This document shows, piece by piece, positions 39,917 through 47,952 of a DNA stretch of 64,000 bases (positions are counted from its first letter, which is position 1; each line of letters starts with the position of its first letter). Under the pieces are notes generated by a model. The model was not told where the DNA came from. It saw only the letters and a list, made by a program, of their open reading frames with translations, and made no database searches. The position numbers and the translations under genes were made by a program. The stretch covers positions 62,001 to 126,000 of the forward strand of contig NZ_JAIUHG010000019.1 in the NCBI RefSeq assembly GCF_020164955.1, given 5' to 3'. This DNA comes from Mesorhizobium sp. CA8 (GTDB taxonomy: Bacteria > Pseudomonadota > Alphaproteobacteria > Rhizobiales > Rhizobiaceae).

Positions 39917-40081
39917 ATGGGCCTCGGCACGATTCTCATCATCATTCTCATTCTCGCCTTGCTTGGCGGCTTCAGCGGCCTTGGCGGCGGACCTTTCTAC
40001 GGAACCGGTTATTACGGTGGCGGCGGCCTCGGGCTTGTCCTGGTTATCGTGATCATCCTGGTGCTGCTCGGTCGGATCTGA
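39917..40081 (+). CDS. DUF3309 family small membrane protein
   Basis: A 54-residue protein: MGLGTILIIILILALLGGFS, a Gly/Tyr/Pro loop (GPFYGTGYYGGGG) and LGLVLVIVIILVLLGRI, the two-helix DUF3309 layout. GAGGAAGAG precedes ATG 39917. A GGAAC-type promoter lies upstream, so it is probably a general-stress gene. Confidence 0.88.
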   Translation: MGLGTILIIILILALLGGFSGLGGGPFYGTGYYGGGGLGLVLVIVIILVLLGRI

Positions 40082-40185
40082 CACCCCACCGCGCGAGCGG
40101 ATCTCAGGGTATCGCCAGTCTGGCTACGTCAGAATTTAATGAAAGTTTCCGCAATTTGGCGGTCGACCGGCACTCCAGGATCTCA

Positions 40186-40398
40186 CTAGCCCTGACGACC
40201 GCTGCATTCGAGGCAGACAATGCTGTGTCCAGGACAATTCAGCCTGTGCGTGCCTTCCGGGCAGCAATGGCCGTTCGAGCTCAGCCAGCGTGCGCAAACG
40301 AAAACCTTCTTCGCCCCGTGACAGCGGGAGCATTCCTGCGGACGCACCAATTCCTCCTTTGACGGAATGCGATGTTCCGCTTCAACGACCGTGTTCAT
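40186..40398 (-). CDS. Small cysteine-rich (zinc-ribbon-like) protein
   Basis: A 70-residue protein with eight Cys: ECSRCHGAKKVFVC, GHCCPEG, NCPGHSIVCLECSGRQ. The CxxCxG and CxxCxG-like pairs recall DnaJ-type zinc centres. ATG 40398 has GGGGA upstream. Unrecognised family; metal binding is inferred from Cys spacing. Confidence 0.6.
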   Translation of the reverse strand: MNTVVEAEHRIPSKEELVRPQECSRCHGAKKVFVCARWLSSNGHCCPEGTHRLNCPGHSIVCLECSGRQG

Positions 40399-40609
40399 CC
40401 GTTTAGTCCCCAACGCCCTGGATTATCGGTCAGATATGTTAATTCACCATTCTTTACATTAGGGTTTATGAATGTGAAACCCACGAAAGCGTTATCGCAC
40501 TTCATGTGCTTGCGCGCTTTCCCTTTGCGCTGCCCTTGCTAAATGTGGGGCCACTCCACGCAACGGCAGATTTCTGCCGGCAGGGCAGGCAACGGGATCT
40601 TTCTTAGCA

Positions 40610-41833
40610 ATGACATGGACAGGCGCGGGCGCGCTTTTCATCCTGGTAGCCACCTATGCCGGCGTCGCCGTCGGCCGCATCCCGGGCCTGCGGCTCGACC
40701 GCGCCGGCATCGCGCTGCTGGGTGGCGCGGCCATGATCGCCATCGGCGCGATCGGCATCGACGACGCCTACAAAGCCATCAATTTCGACACCATCACGCT
40801 GCTGCTCGGCATGATGATCGTGGTCGCGCATCTGAAAGTTTCAGGCGCGTTTCGCGCGCTTGGCGGCTTTGCCATCGAGCATGCCCATGCGCCTTTCATG
40901 CTTTTGGTGATGGTGACGCTGTTGACGGGCGTGCTCTCTGCCTTCCTGGTCAATGACGCGATCTGCCTGGTGATGGCGCCGATCGTCGTCCATCTCACAC
41001 GGGTCATCAATCGCAACCCGGTGCCTTACCTCATCGCCACCTGCACGGCCTCGAACTGCGGCAGCGTCGCCACCATCACCGGCAATCCGCAGAATATGGT
41101 GATCGGCGCGCTGTCGGGCATTTCCTATCCGGCTTTCACGCTGGCGCTCGCGCCGGTGGCGCTGTTCGGCCTGCTCTGCGTCATCGTTATCGTGCGGATC
41201 GTCTACCGCGCCGAATTCTCTCGCCCTGCAGAGCTCAGCCCGGAAGTCTATCGCGGCCGCATGTTGCCCGGGCAGGTGCTGAAGGCCACCATCGTCTGTG
41301 TGTTGCTGGCGCTCGCCTTCTTTGCCGGCGTTCCCGTTGCCAAGGCGGCGCTGATTGCCGGCGCCTTCCTGCTGGTCACCCGGGCAATCAAGCCGCAGCG
41401 CATCTACCGCGAGATCGACGGGCCGTTGCTCTTCATGTTCGCCGGCCTGTTCGTGGTGGTGGCTGGCGCCGAGCGCACGCTGCTCACGCCCGATATGATC
41501 GCCTGGGCGAAGAATATCGGCCTCGACGATGTCTGGCGGCTCTCCGGCTTCACCGCGGTGCTTTCCAACATCATGAGCAATGTGCCGGCGGTGCTGGCGC
41601 TCCGGCCCTTCATCCCCGGCTTGGAAAATCCGGAGCGCGCCTGGCTGATCGTCGCGATGAGCTCGACGCTTGCCGGTAACTTCACGCTGCTCGGCTCGGT
41701 CGCCAATCTGATCGTCGCCGAGCAGGCAAAAGCGGCCGGCAAGGAACTTTCCTTTTCAGCCTTCTTCAAGGTGGGCCTGCCGCTGACGCTGGTGACGCTT
41801 CTCGCCGGCACCGCTTGGCTGGCCTGGTCCTGA
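40610..41833 (+). CDS. Anion/arsenite-type transporter (ion transporter superfamily)
   Basis: A 407-residue inner-membrane protein with about eleven helices. FLVNDAICLVMAPIVVHLTR, CTASNCGSVATITGNPQNMV and, in the second half, LSNIMSNVPAVLAL and AGNFTLLGSVANLIVAEQA are the two inverted signature loops of ArsB/NhaD/DASS-like carriers. No ars genes are adjacent, so the substrate (arsenite, dicarboxylate or sodium) is open. Confidence 0.85.
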   Translation: MTWTGAGALFILVATYAGVAVGRIPGLRLDRAGIALLGGAAMIAIGAIGIDDAYKAINFDTITLLLGMMIVVAHLKVSGAFRALGGFAIEHAHAPFMLLVMVTLLTGVLSAFLVNDAICLVMAPIVVHLTRVINRNPVPYLIATCTASNCGSVATITGNPQNMVIGALSGISYPAFTLALAPVALFGLLCVIVIVRIVYRAEFSRPAELSPEVYRGRMLPGQVLKATIVCVLLALAFFAGVPVAKAALIAGAFLLVTRAIKPQRIYREIDGPLLFMFAGLFVVVAGAERTLLTPDMIAWAKNIGLDDVWRLSGFTAVLSNIMSNVPAVLALRPFIPGLENPERAWLIVAMSSTLAGNFTLLGSVANLIVAEQAKAAGKELSFSAFFKVGLPLTLVTLLAGTAWLAWS

Positions 41834-42047
41834 AAGGCGCAGTCCCGGCCGCGGACAGCATTGATCGGTAACGTGCAGGTCTAAGCACCGTCTTTGCCCG
41901 CCATCCGTGCCCGCACCGGAGTTGCGGCGGCGCAAGCCGATCTATGACGGCACATGGACGCATGTCACCCGGCCGGCCGAGACAAACGAGCGGTGCGGCG
42001 GCTCGATCGAATGGCGAGCGGGGACATCCTGGGTGATCGGTCCAGCT

Positions 42048-43127
42048 CTATGCCACCGCTTTGAGCGGCGCCGATGCCTGCACGCGCGCGGCCGCCGCCA
42101 GCAGGTCGGTCTGGGTGATCAGTCCGAGGATATGCCGCTCGCTATCGACGATCACCACGGCATGGCTGCGGCCGTCGGTCAGCACCGGCAGCAGGCTCAT
42201 CGCCGGCGTGTCGGGCGAGGCTGTGCCGGCTTTCGACATCACCCCTTTCACGGTGTCGGTCGCTCGTGTCAGCTCGCGCAAGCCGACCGCGCCGGTGAGA
42301 CGGCCGTTCGTGTCGAGCACCGGCAGGGTGCGGATGTTGTGGTCGATGAGTTGTTTGCGCGCCTCGTCGGCGGAGGCCGTTTCGGTCACCGAGATCACAT
42401 CGCGGGACATGATATCCCGGCAAAGCAGCGTGCGCTGCGAGCGCACCACCGCCTGCAGTTCGACCTGGCGCAGCAGGCGCTCAAGGTCGTCACGGTCGAT
42501 GTCGAAGGTTTCGTCGAGCGCCGACAGCGCGGCGTCGACATCCTCGGGCCTGAAGCCGACGCGCTCTGCCGGCGGCCGGTCGGCGGTTCCGTGCCCGCTG
42601 GCGGCGGGCACATGCGCATGCGGATAGTTGCGTCGCGACAACTTATGGAAGAGGAAGCCGAGCGCCACCAGGATGGTCGAGTTCAGCGCCACCGGCACAA
42701 AGGGAAACAGGAAGCCGGCGGCTGCAACGGCCGGCCCGCCGAGCACGCCGGTAAGGGCCGCGGCGCCGCCCGGCGGATGCAATGAGCGTGTGAACGACAT
42801 GGCGGCGATCGCCAGCGCCACCGCAAGGCCGGAGGCTATCACCGCGTCATGCACGAAATGCGCGACCGTCACGCCGACCAACGCCGAAATCGTGTTGCCG
42901 CCGACGATCGACCAGGGCTGCGCCAGCGGGCTCGACGGAACGGCAAAGAGGAGCACGGCGGAAGCGCCCATGGGCGCCACCAGCATAGCCACAAGCGGGC
43001 CGCTGCCCATTGCAAGTCCGCTAATCATGCCGGTGAGCGCGATGCCGATGGTCGCGCCGATGCAGGCAAGCAGCCGTTCGCGAAGGGTCGCGCCGGCAAG
43101 GATCGGAACGAAAAGGCGAAACGCCAT
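42048..43127 (-). CDS. HPP-family membrane protein with two CBS domains
   Basis: A 359-residue protein. The HPP domain (~20-170, four to five helices) has AMGSGPLVAMLVAPMGASAV, PSSPLAQPWSIVGGNTISAL and the naming motif SLHPPGGAAALTGVLGG. Residues ~235-350 form two CBS domains (CRDIMSRDVISVTETASADE; VLTDGRSHAVVIVDSERHIL) that may bind adenine nucleotides. HPP proteins have been linked to nitrite transport in chloroplasts. ATG 43127 removes a basic extension. Confidence 0.9.
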   Translation of the reverse strand: MAFRLFVPILAGATLRERLLACIGATIGIALTGMISGLAMGSGPLVAMLVAPMGASAVLLFAVPSSPLAQPWSIVGGNTISALVGVTVAHFVHDAVIASGLAVALAIAAMSFTRSLHPPGGAAALTGVLGGPAVAAAGFLFPFVPVALNSTILVALGFLFHKLSRRNYPHAHVPAASGHGTADRPPAERVGFRPEDVDAALSALDETFDIDRDDLERLLRQVELQAVVRSQRTLLCRDIMSRDVISVTETASADEARKQLIDHNIRTLPVLDTNGRLTGAVGLRELTRATDTVKGVMSKAGTASPDTPAMSLLPVLTDGRSHAVVIVDSERHILGLITQTDLLAAAARVQASAPLKAVA

Positions 43128-43449
43128 GGCAGGCCCTGTCAAACGGGAAATCTTGTGCGATCGGCAATGCCGCCAACGGCGTAAACTGGAAAGCCAAACC
43201 AATCCGTTTCGTCGGCGCTGAAGGGAATATTATTGCTCGGCGCGGAGCCAGTGGCGTGCCGCCAACGGCCTCCACTTTGTCAATCGCGTCAAGGCCTTAC
43301 GAAGTTTGCGGAATCGGTTCGCAATTCACCCGAATGTCCTGGCTTCGGCAAGGAGTGTGCCTCTGCGGCGTGCCGCAATCGGGCATGACGATTGCGAGGC
43401 GCTGCGCGCGCCTCGCCCTCGGGGGAGACTGATCAAAGGGACCGGCTGA
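43128..43449. other. 322-bp gap without a supported gene
   Basis: It contains the presumed promoter of the HPP gene and GC-rich inverted pieces near 43390-43420 (GCGAGGCGCTGCGCGCGCCTCGC) that could terminate the cupredoxin transcript. I see no ORF with a ribosome site. Confidence 0.4.
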
Positions 43450-43758
43450 TCAGGGGGTCACCTCGACACGTCCCTTCATGTTGGGGTGGAAGCGGCAGAA
43501 GTAGTCCACTGTCCCCGCCGCTTTGAGCGTGACCTTGCCCTTCGACTTTGCCGGGATCATCACATCCCAGCCGCCTTTGACCGTGGCGGTGTGGGCGAGA
43601 ATATCTTGGTTTGTCCACTCGATCGTGTCGCCGATCTTGGCCTGGACGCTTGCCGGCGAAAAGACCAGCTTGTCGATCGTCACCTCTATCGTCGCCGCGA
43701 GCGCTGGCGACGCGATGAGCACGGTCGCCAGCATCGGCGCAAGAAGCAGCGGCCTCAT
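43450..43758 (-). CDS. Periplasmic cupredoxin (plastocyanin/azurin-like)
   Basis: A 102-residue blue-copper-type protein with signal peptide (MRPLLLAPMLATVLIASPAL). Copper ligands are visible: His in ILAHTATV, then YFCRFHPNMKG giving Cys, His and Met. It would carry electrons or copper in the periplasm. ATG 43758 overlaps the DUF4142 stop (ATGA), so both are made together, next to an ECF sigma gene. Confidence 0.9.
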   Translation of the reverse strand: MRPLLLAPMLATVLIASPALAATIEVTIDKLVFSPASVQAKIGDTIEWTNQDILAHTATVKGGWDVMIPAKSKGKVTLKAAGTVDYFCRFHPNMKGRVEVTP

Positions 43759-44279
43759 TTCAGCATGCCGGCGACATGTTCGGCATGCTGCTCATGTCCC
43801 TGGAAGATCTTGAGACCGGTCTCCAGCAGGCTCTTCAACTCGGCATTGCTCGCCGAAGGGATGAGTAGGGTTTCGAGCGCGCCGTCGACTTGCTTGTGAT
43901 AGGCCACCTCGTTGTCGATATAGGCCTTGTCGAAGGCAGCCCCTTTCAGCTTCGCCAGCTTGGCGCGTTCTTCCTTCGCGGCCTTGGCCAGCGCCTTGCT
44001 GGTGTCGTTGTCCTCGGGTGTGACCTTCAGCTTCTTCACCAGGTCGAGCGCCTGCTTGTTCACCGCCTCATGGTCGCGCTCCATGTCCTTGGCGAAGTCC
44101 ACGACTTCCTTGTTCTTGGACTTCTTGATCGCCAGCTTGGCCGCTTCGATGTCGATCGTGCCAGCGGTATAGGCGATGTGGGCGATCTGCGGGTCGGTGG
44201 GCTTTTCGGCGGCTAGCGCCAGCGGGGACGTGCTCACGAAGAAAAGGGCGGCGAGGGTGGCGGTCGGTCGCATAAGCAT
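43755..44279 (-). CDS. DUF4142 periplasmic protein
   Basis: A 174-residue protein with a signal peptide (TLAALFFVSTSPLALA) and the ferritin-like helical DUF4142 domain (QIAHIAYTAGTIDIEAAKLA, VVDFAKDMERDHEAVNKQAL, FDKAYIDNEVAYHKQVDGAL, GHEQHAEHV). Conserved His/Glu pairs could bind metal. It is coupled to the cupredoxin gene; the ECF sigma gene lies 108 bp upstream. Confidence 0.9.
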   Translation of the reverse strand: MLMRPTATLAALFFVSTSPLALAAEKPTDPQIAHIAYTAGTIDIEAAKLAIKKSKNKEVVDFAKDMERDHEAVNKQALDLVKKLKVTPEDNDTSKALAKAAKEERAKLAKLKGAAFDKAYIDNEVAYHKQVDGALETLLIPSASNAELKSLLETGLKIFQGHEQHAEHVAGMLK

Positions 44280-44358
44280 AGCATCTCCTTCGCCCGGCGG
44301 CGCTGGCCTCGGGCTTCATCTGGTGTTGACTGCCATTGGATGCGGGCAAGAACGAAAC

Positions 44359-44363
44359 GTTCC
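44359..44363 (-). promoter_or_regulatory. Possible ECF -35 element before the DUF4142 gene
   Basis: GGAACGTTTCG on the minus strand lies in the sigma-DUF4142 gap, within an AACG-AAA-CGTT dyad (44351-44361). The -10 region at 16 bases reads CATC, a poor fit to the EcfG type, so recognition by the adjacent ECF factor is only a guess. Confidence 0.25.
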
Positions 44364-44387
44364 CGGGAAAAGAGCGGGAGATCGAAA

Positions 44388-45086
44388 TTAGGGCTCGAAT
44401 CCCAGCCTTTTCATCACCGCCTGCGTCAGCCGCTCGCAGCGACGACCGGCGAAGGGGAAGGCGTCGAGCAAAACCGGGCCGATCTCGTCGTCCAGCGCCT
44501 TCCGCACCAGCGCTCGCGCCCGGTGCAGCCTGGTCTTCACCGTCTCGGGTTTCACGCCCAGCAGGTCGGCGGTTTCCTCTATGCTGAGGCCCTCGATGAC
44601 ACGGGCCACGAAAACGGTACGATAGACATCGGGAAGGCTGTCGGTCGCCCGTTCGACAAGCCCGAGGATCTGCCGCTGCGCCATCGTCCGCTCCGGATCG
44701 TCGCCTGGATTCAAGTCGTTTTGTGTCGAGGGAAACCGGATGATCTGCGCCTCCGGATTTCCGGGCATCGCCACGGTGCGCCTGCGCTTGCGCAGCCGTC
44801 CGAGCGCTTCGTTGATGACGATGCGCGACAGCCACGTGGAAAGCGAAGCCTCGCCGCGAAAGCTGCTGAGACTGGAGAAGGCGCGCATATAGGCCTCCTG
44901 TACGATGTCCTCGGCCTCGGCGTCATTGCGCACCACGCCGCGCGCGATGCGGTAGAGCCGCTGGTTGTGCGTCTTGATGATGGCGCGGAACGCACCAGGA
45001 TCGCGCGCAAGCGCCCGGCTGACCAATGCCATGTCGCCGGCCTCGACCGCACCGATTTCGGCGGCTTCAATAGCAGGCTGTCTCAT
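44388..45086 (-). CDS. ECF-type RNA polymerase sigma factor
   Basis: A 232-residue sigma factor. Region 2 has LYRIARGVVRNDAEAEDIVQ and AYMRAFSSLSSFRGEASLST; region 4 has LPDVYRTVFVARVIEGLSIE and ETADLLGVKPETVKTRLHRA. Start ATG 45086 leaves a 30-residue lead. No anti-sigma gene is recognisable next to it; the neighbours are the DUF4142 and cupredoxin genes, likely targets. It lacks the features needed to call it EcfG with confidence. Confidence 0.9.
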   Translation of the reverse strand: MRQPAIEAAEIGAVEAGDMALVSRALARDPGAFRAIIKTHNQRLYRIARGVVRNDAEAEDIVQEAYMRAFSSLSSFRGEASLSTWLSRIVINEALGRLRKRRRTVAMPGNPEAQIIRFPSTQNDLNPGDDPERTMAQRQILGLVERATDSLPDVYRTVFVARVIEGLSIEETADLLGVKPETVKTRLHRARALVRKALDDEIGPVLLDAFPFAGRRCERLTQAVMKRLGFEP

Positions 45087-45223
45087 CTCGCCCCGATCTC
45101 CCGGCAACGTCACATGCGCGATTGGATGCGCCTGCCGACAAAAGGTTCCCGAACGGCTTGCACCGGCCATGCTACGCTTGGGCAGAGGCTTTGTCTGGTC
45201 GGAATCTTCCGCTGATCAGGCCG

Positions 45224-46396
45224 TCACTCGGCGGCAGCCGCCGCGGCAAGGCCGCGGAGAATGTCGGTCTTCAGGTCCTCGACATCCTCCAGCCCGACCT
45301 GCAGCCGTATCAGCGGGCCGGCATACGAACCTTCGGCAGGCGTGCGGTCGCCAAGGAAGACCGGAACGGCGAGACTCTCATAGCCGCCCCAGGAATAGCC
45401 GAGCCCGAAAATCTTAAGGGCATCGAGAAAAGCGTGCTGCGCCTTCTGTCCGCCGCCCTTGAGCACGACCGAGAAGACGCCGCTCGAGCCGCAGAAATCG
45501 CGTTTCCAGAGTGCATGGTCGGGATGGCTTTCCAGCGCCGGGTGCAGCACTTGCGCGACGCCCGGCTGCTCCTCAAGCCACCGCGCGATATCGAGCGCGC
45601 TCTTGCGGTGATGCTCGAGCCGCACCCCCATGGTGCGCAGGCCCCGCAGCACCTGATAGATGTCGTCGGGTCCCGAACAGCAGCCCAGCGTGCAGAAACT
45701 CTCGTAGAGCTGCCTCCAATAGATCTCGTTGGCAGAGACCAGGCCGAGCAACACATCGGAATGGCCGGCCGGATACTTGGTCGCCGCGTGGATCGAAATG
45801 TCGACGCCATGGTCGAGCGGCTTGAAGTAGAGTGGCGTCGCCCAGGTGTTGTCCATCATAACGATAGCGCCCGCGGCATGCGCCGCCTTGGCGATCGCCG
45901 GGATGTCCTGCACCTCATAGGTGTTCGATCCCGGCGATTCGGTGAACACCACCTTGGTGTTGGGCTTGATCAGCGATGCGATGCCGGCGCCGATGCGCGG
46001 CTCGTAATATTCGACCTCGATGCCGAGCCGTTTCAGCATCGTGTCGGCGAAGTGGCGCGTCGGGTGATAGACGCTGTCGACGATCAACAGGTGATCGCCT
46101 GCGGCAAGGAAGGCGAGCAGCGGCACCGTCACCGACGCCAGCCCCGAAGGCACCGCGATCGTGCCGGCCGAGCCTTCCAGCGCATCGACGGCGAGCGTGA
46201 GCGCATCCATCGTCGGCGTGCCGCGCGTGCCGTAAGTGTATTTCTGGCTGCGCCCTGCCATCGAGGCGGCGTCTGGATAAAGCACCGTCGATGCGTGCAC
46301 GACCGGCGGATTGACGAAGCCGAAATAATCGCGCGGATTGTTGCCGGAATGAGCAAGCAGCGTGTTGATGCCCATTTCGATGCCGTCTCTAGCCAT
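45224..46396 (-). CDS. metC: Cystathionine beta-lyase
   Basis: A 390-residue PLP enzyme of the Cys/Met metabolism family that would cleave cystathionine to homocysteine, ammonia and pyruvate in methionine synthesis. YTYGTRGTPTMDALTLAVDA, the PLP-region SGLASVTVPLLAFLAAGDHL, MMDNTWATPLYFKPLDHGVD and the lysine motif SIHAATKYPAGHSDVLLG are typical of MetC; WGGYESLAVP near the end supports it. ATG 46396 gives the family start. Confidence 0.92.
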   Translation of the reverse strand: MARDGIEMGINTLLAHSGNNPRDYFGFVNPPVVHASTVLYPDAASMAGRSQKYTYGTRGTPTMDALTLAVDALEGSAGTIAVPSGLASVTVPLLAFLAAGDHLLIVDSVYHPTRHFADTMLKRLGIEVEYYEPRIGAGIASLIKPNTKVVFTESPGSNTYEVQDIPAIAKAAHAAGAIVMMDNTWATPLYFKPLDHGVDISIHAATKYPAGHSDVLLGLVSANEIYWRQLYESFCTLGCCSGPDDIYQVLRGLRTMGVRLEHHRKSALDIARWLEEQPGVAQVLHPALESHPDHALWKRDFCGSSGVFSVVLKGGGQKAQHAFLDALKIFGLGYSWGGYESLAVPVFLGDRTPAEGSYAGPLIRLQVGLEDVEDLKTDILRGLAAAAAAE

Positions 46397-46861
46397 GGTT
46401 CGTCGCCTGTCGAATGATGTCTGGGGACCAGCCATAAAGCGGTGGCAAAGCCGGCGCAACCGCGCTGGGGCCGCCAAAAGCCGGTCTTCCGCTGGGCCAA
46501 TCCGACGGCGTGCGCGTCCAATAAAGCGCAGCTATTGCCGAAGCGGATTTTACTGGCCAGCCGTGGATACGCGGCGATGCAACTTGACCGATTTGTTTGC
46601 ATGGCCGGCCGGTTTCATGGCGCTCCTGTGCGCAATTCAGGCATTCGCGGCAATTGCTTTTCAAACCTCCCGGGATTCGGTCATTTCCCTTGACCTCACA
46701 GGAATAATCGCCTTCGATGCGTTTCGTGAATGGGAGGCAGCGCATCGTTACCGATGCGGGTCCGGGAGTGGGCCTCAAAGTGGGAGCTGCGTTCACAAAC
46801 GAAAAAGATCAAGCGTCGCCTGGCAGCAGGGGCGCCTATGACAGAAAAGGGTCTGTGGGTC
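46397..46861. other. 465-bp region between metC and aapJ
   Basis: It must hold both divergent promoters. The stretch 46670-46730 is AT-richer (TTTCCCTTGACCTCACAGGA), with TTGACC as a possible -35 for aapJ, but I cannot define a -10. No ORF with a ribosome site is present. Confidence 0.4.
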
Positions 46862-47890
46862 ATGAAACATATTGCAATCGGCATCCTTGGCGTCGCCGCG
46901 CTCGGGTTCATGGCGTCCGCCGCTTCGGCCGGCACGCTCGACACCGTGAAGCAGAAGGGCTTTATCCAGTGCGGCGTCTCGACGGGCCTGGCCGGCTTCT
47001 CGGCGCCGGACGACAAGGGTGAATGGAAGGGCATCGATGCCGATTTCTGTCGCGCCGTCGCGGCCGCCGTCTTCGGTGATGGCTCCAAGGTTAAGTTCAC
47101 GCCGCTCAGCGCCAAGGAGCGGTTCACCGCCCTGCAGTCGGGCGAGATCGACATCCTGTCGCGCAACACCACCTGGACCAGCAACCGCGACAGCGCGCTC
47201 GGCCTCGATTTTGTCGGCATCACCTACTATGACGGCCAAGGCTTCATGATCAACGCCAAGAAACTGCCGGGCGTGAACTCCGCGCTGCAGCTTTCGGGCG
47301 CCGCGGTCTGCGTGCAGAGCGGCACCACGACCGAGCTCAACCTCGCCGACTACTTCAAGAAGAACAAGATGGAATACAACCCCGTCGTGTTCGAGAAGCT
47401 GGAAGAGGTCAACGCCGCCTATGACGCAGGCCGCTGCGACGCTTACACCACCGACCAGTCCGGCCTTTACGGCATCCGCCTGACGCTGTCCTCGCCGGCC
47501 GACCACGTCGTGCTGCCCGAGATCATCTCCAAGGAGCCGCTCGGCCCGGCCGTGCGCCAGGGCGACGACCAGTGGGCGCATATCGCGCGCTGGACATATT
47601 TTGCGCTGCTCAACGCCGAAGAAGCCGGCATCACCCAGGCGAATGTCGATGAGATGAAGACGTCGACCGACCCGAACATTCAGCGTATCCTCGGCACCGA
47701 GCCCGACGGCAAGTACGGCGCCGATCTCGGCCTCTCCAACGACTGGGTCGTCAACATCGTCAAGGCTGTGGGTAACTACGGCGAAATGTTCGAGCGCAAC
47801 GTCGGCGCGGGAAGCCCGCTCAAGATCGCGCGCGGCATCAACGCGCTATGGACCAAGGGCGGCCTGCAATACGGTCCGCCGATCCGCTGA
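46862..47890 (+). CDS. aapJ: General L-amino acid ABC transporter substrate-binding protein AapJ
   Basis: A 342-residue periplasmic protein with signal peptide (HIAIGILGVAALGFMASAAS, cleavage after ASA). GFIQCGVSTGLAGFSAPDDK, SGEIDILSRNTTWTSNRDSA and GRCDAYTTDQSGLYGIRL are typical of AapJ/BztA. It binds a broad range of L-amino acids. ATG 46862 is used; ATG 46838 would add eight residues. It is followed by an intercistronic hairpin and the permease genes, the usual aapJQMP order. Confidence 0.95.
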   Translation: MKHIAIGILGVAALGFMASAASAGTLDTVKQKGFIQCGVSTGLAGFSAPDDKGEWKGIDADFCRAVAAAVFGDGSKVKFTPLSAKERFTALQSGEIDILSRNTTWTSNRDSALGLDFVGITYYDGQGFMINAKKLPGVNSALQLSGAAVCVQSGTTTELNLADYFKKNKMEYNPVVFEKLEEVNAAYDAGRCDAYTTDQSGLYGIRLTLSSPADHVVLPEIISKEPLGPAVRQGDDQWAHIARWTYFALLNAEEAGITQANVDEMKTSTDPNIQRILGTEPDGKYGADLGLSNDWVVNIVKAVGNYGEMFERNVGAGSPLKIARGINALWTKGGLQYGPPIR

Positions 47891-47902
47891 TTGAAACGTG
47901 AT

Positions 47903-47929
47903 CCGGGAGGCAGGTCGTCTGCCTCCCGG
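47903..47929 (+). terminator. Intercistronic hairpin between aapJ and aapQ
   Basis: CCGGGAGGCAG-GTCGT-CTGCCTCCCGG, a perfect 11-bp stem followed by TTTCTCTTT, 13 bp after aapJ. Such structures let the binding protein be made in excess over the permeases. Confidence 0.8.
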
Positions 47930-47952
47930 TTTCTCTTTCCAGGGGACGGTCC

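Noticed and set aside
44340..46417. Long plus-strand open frames opposite the ECF sigma and metC genes
   Set aside because: Both minus-strand genes have full family motifs; the plus frames lack ribosome sites and recognisable domains.
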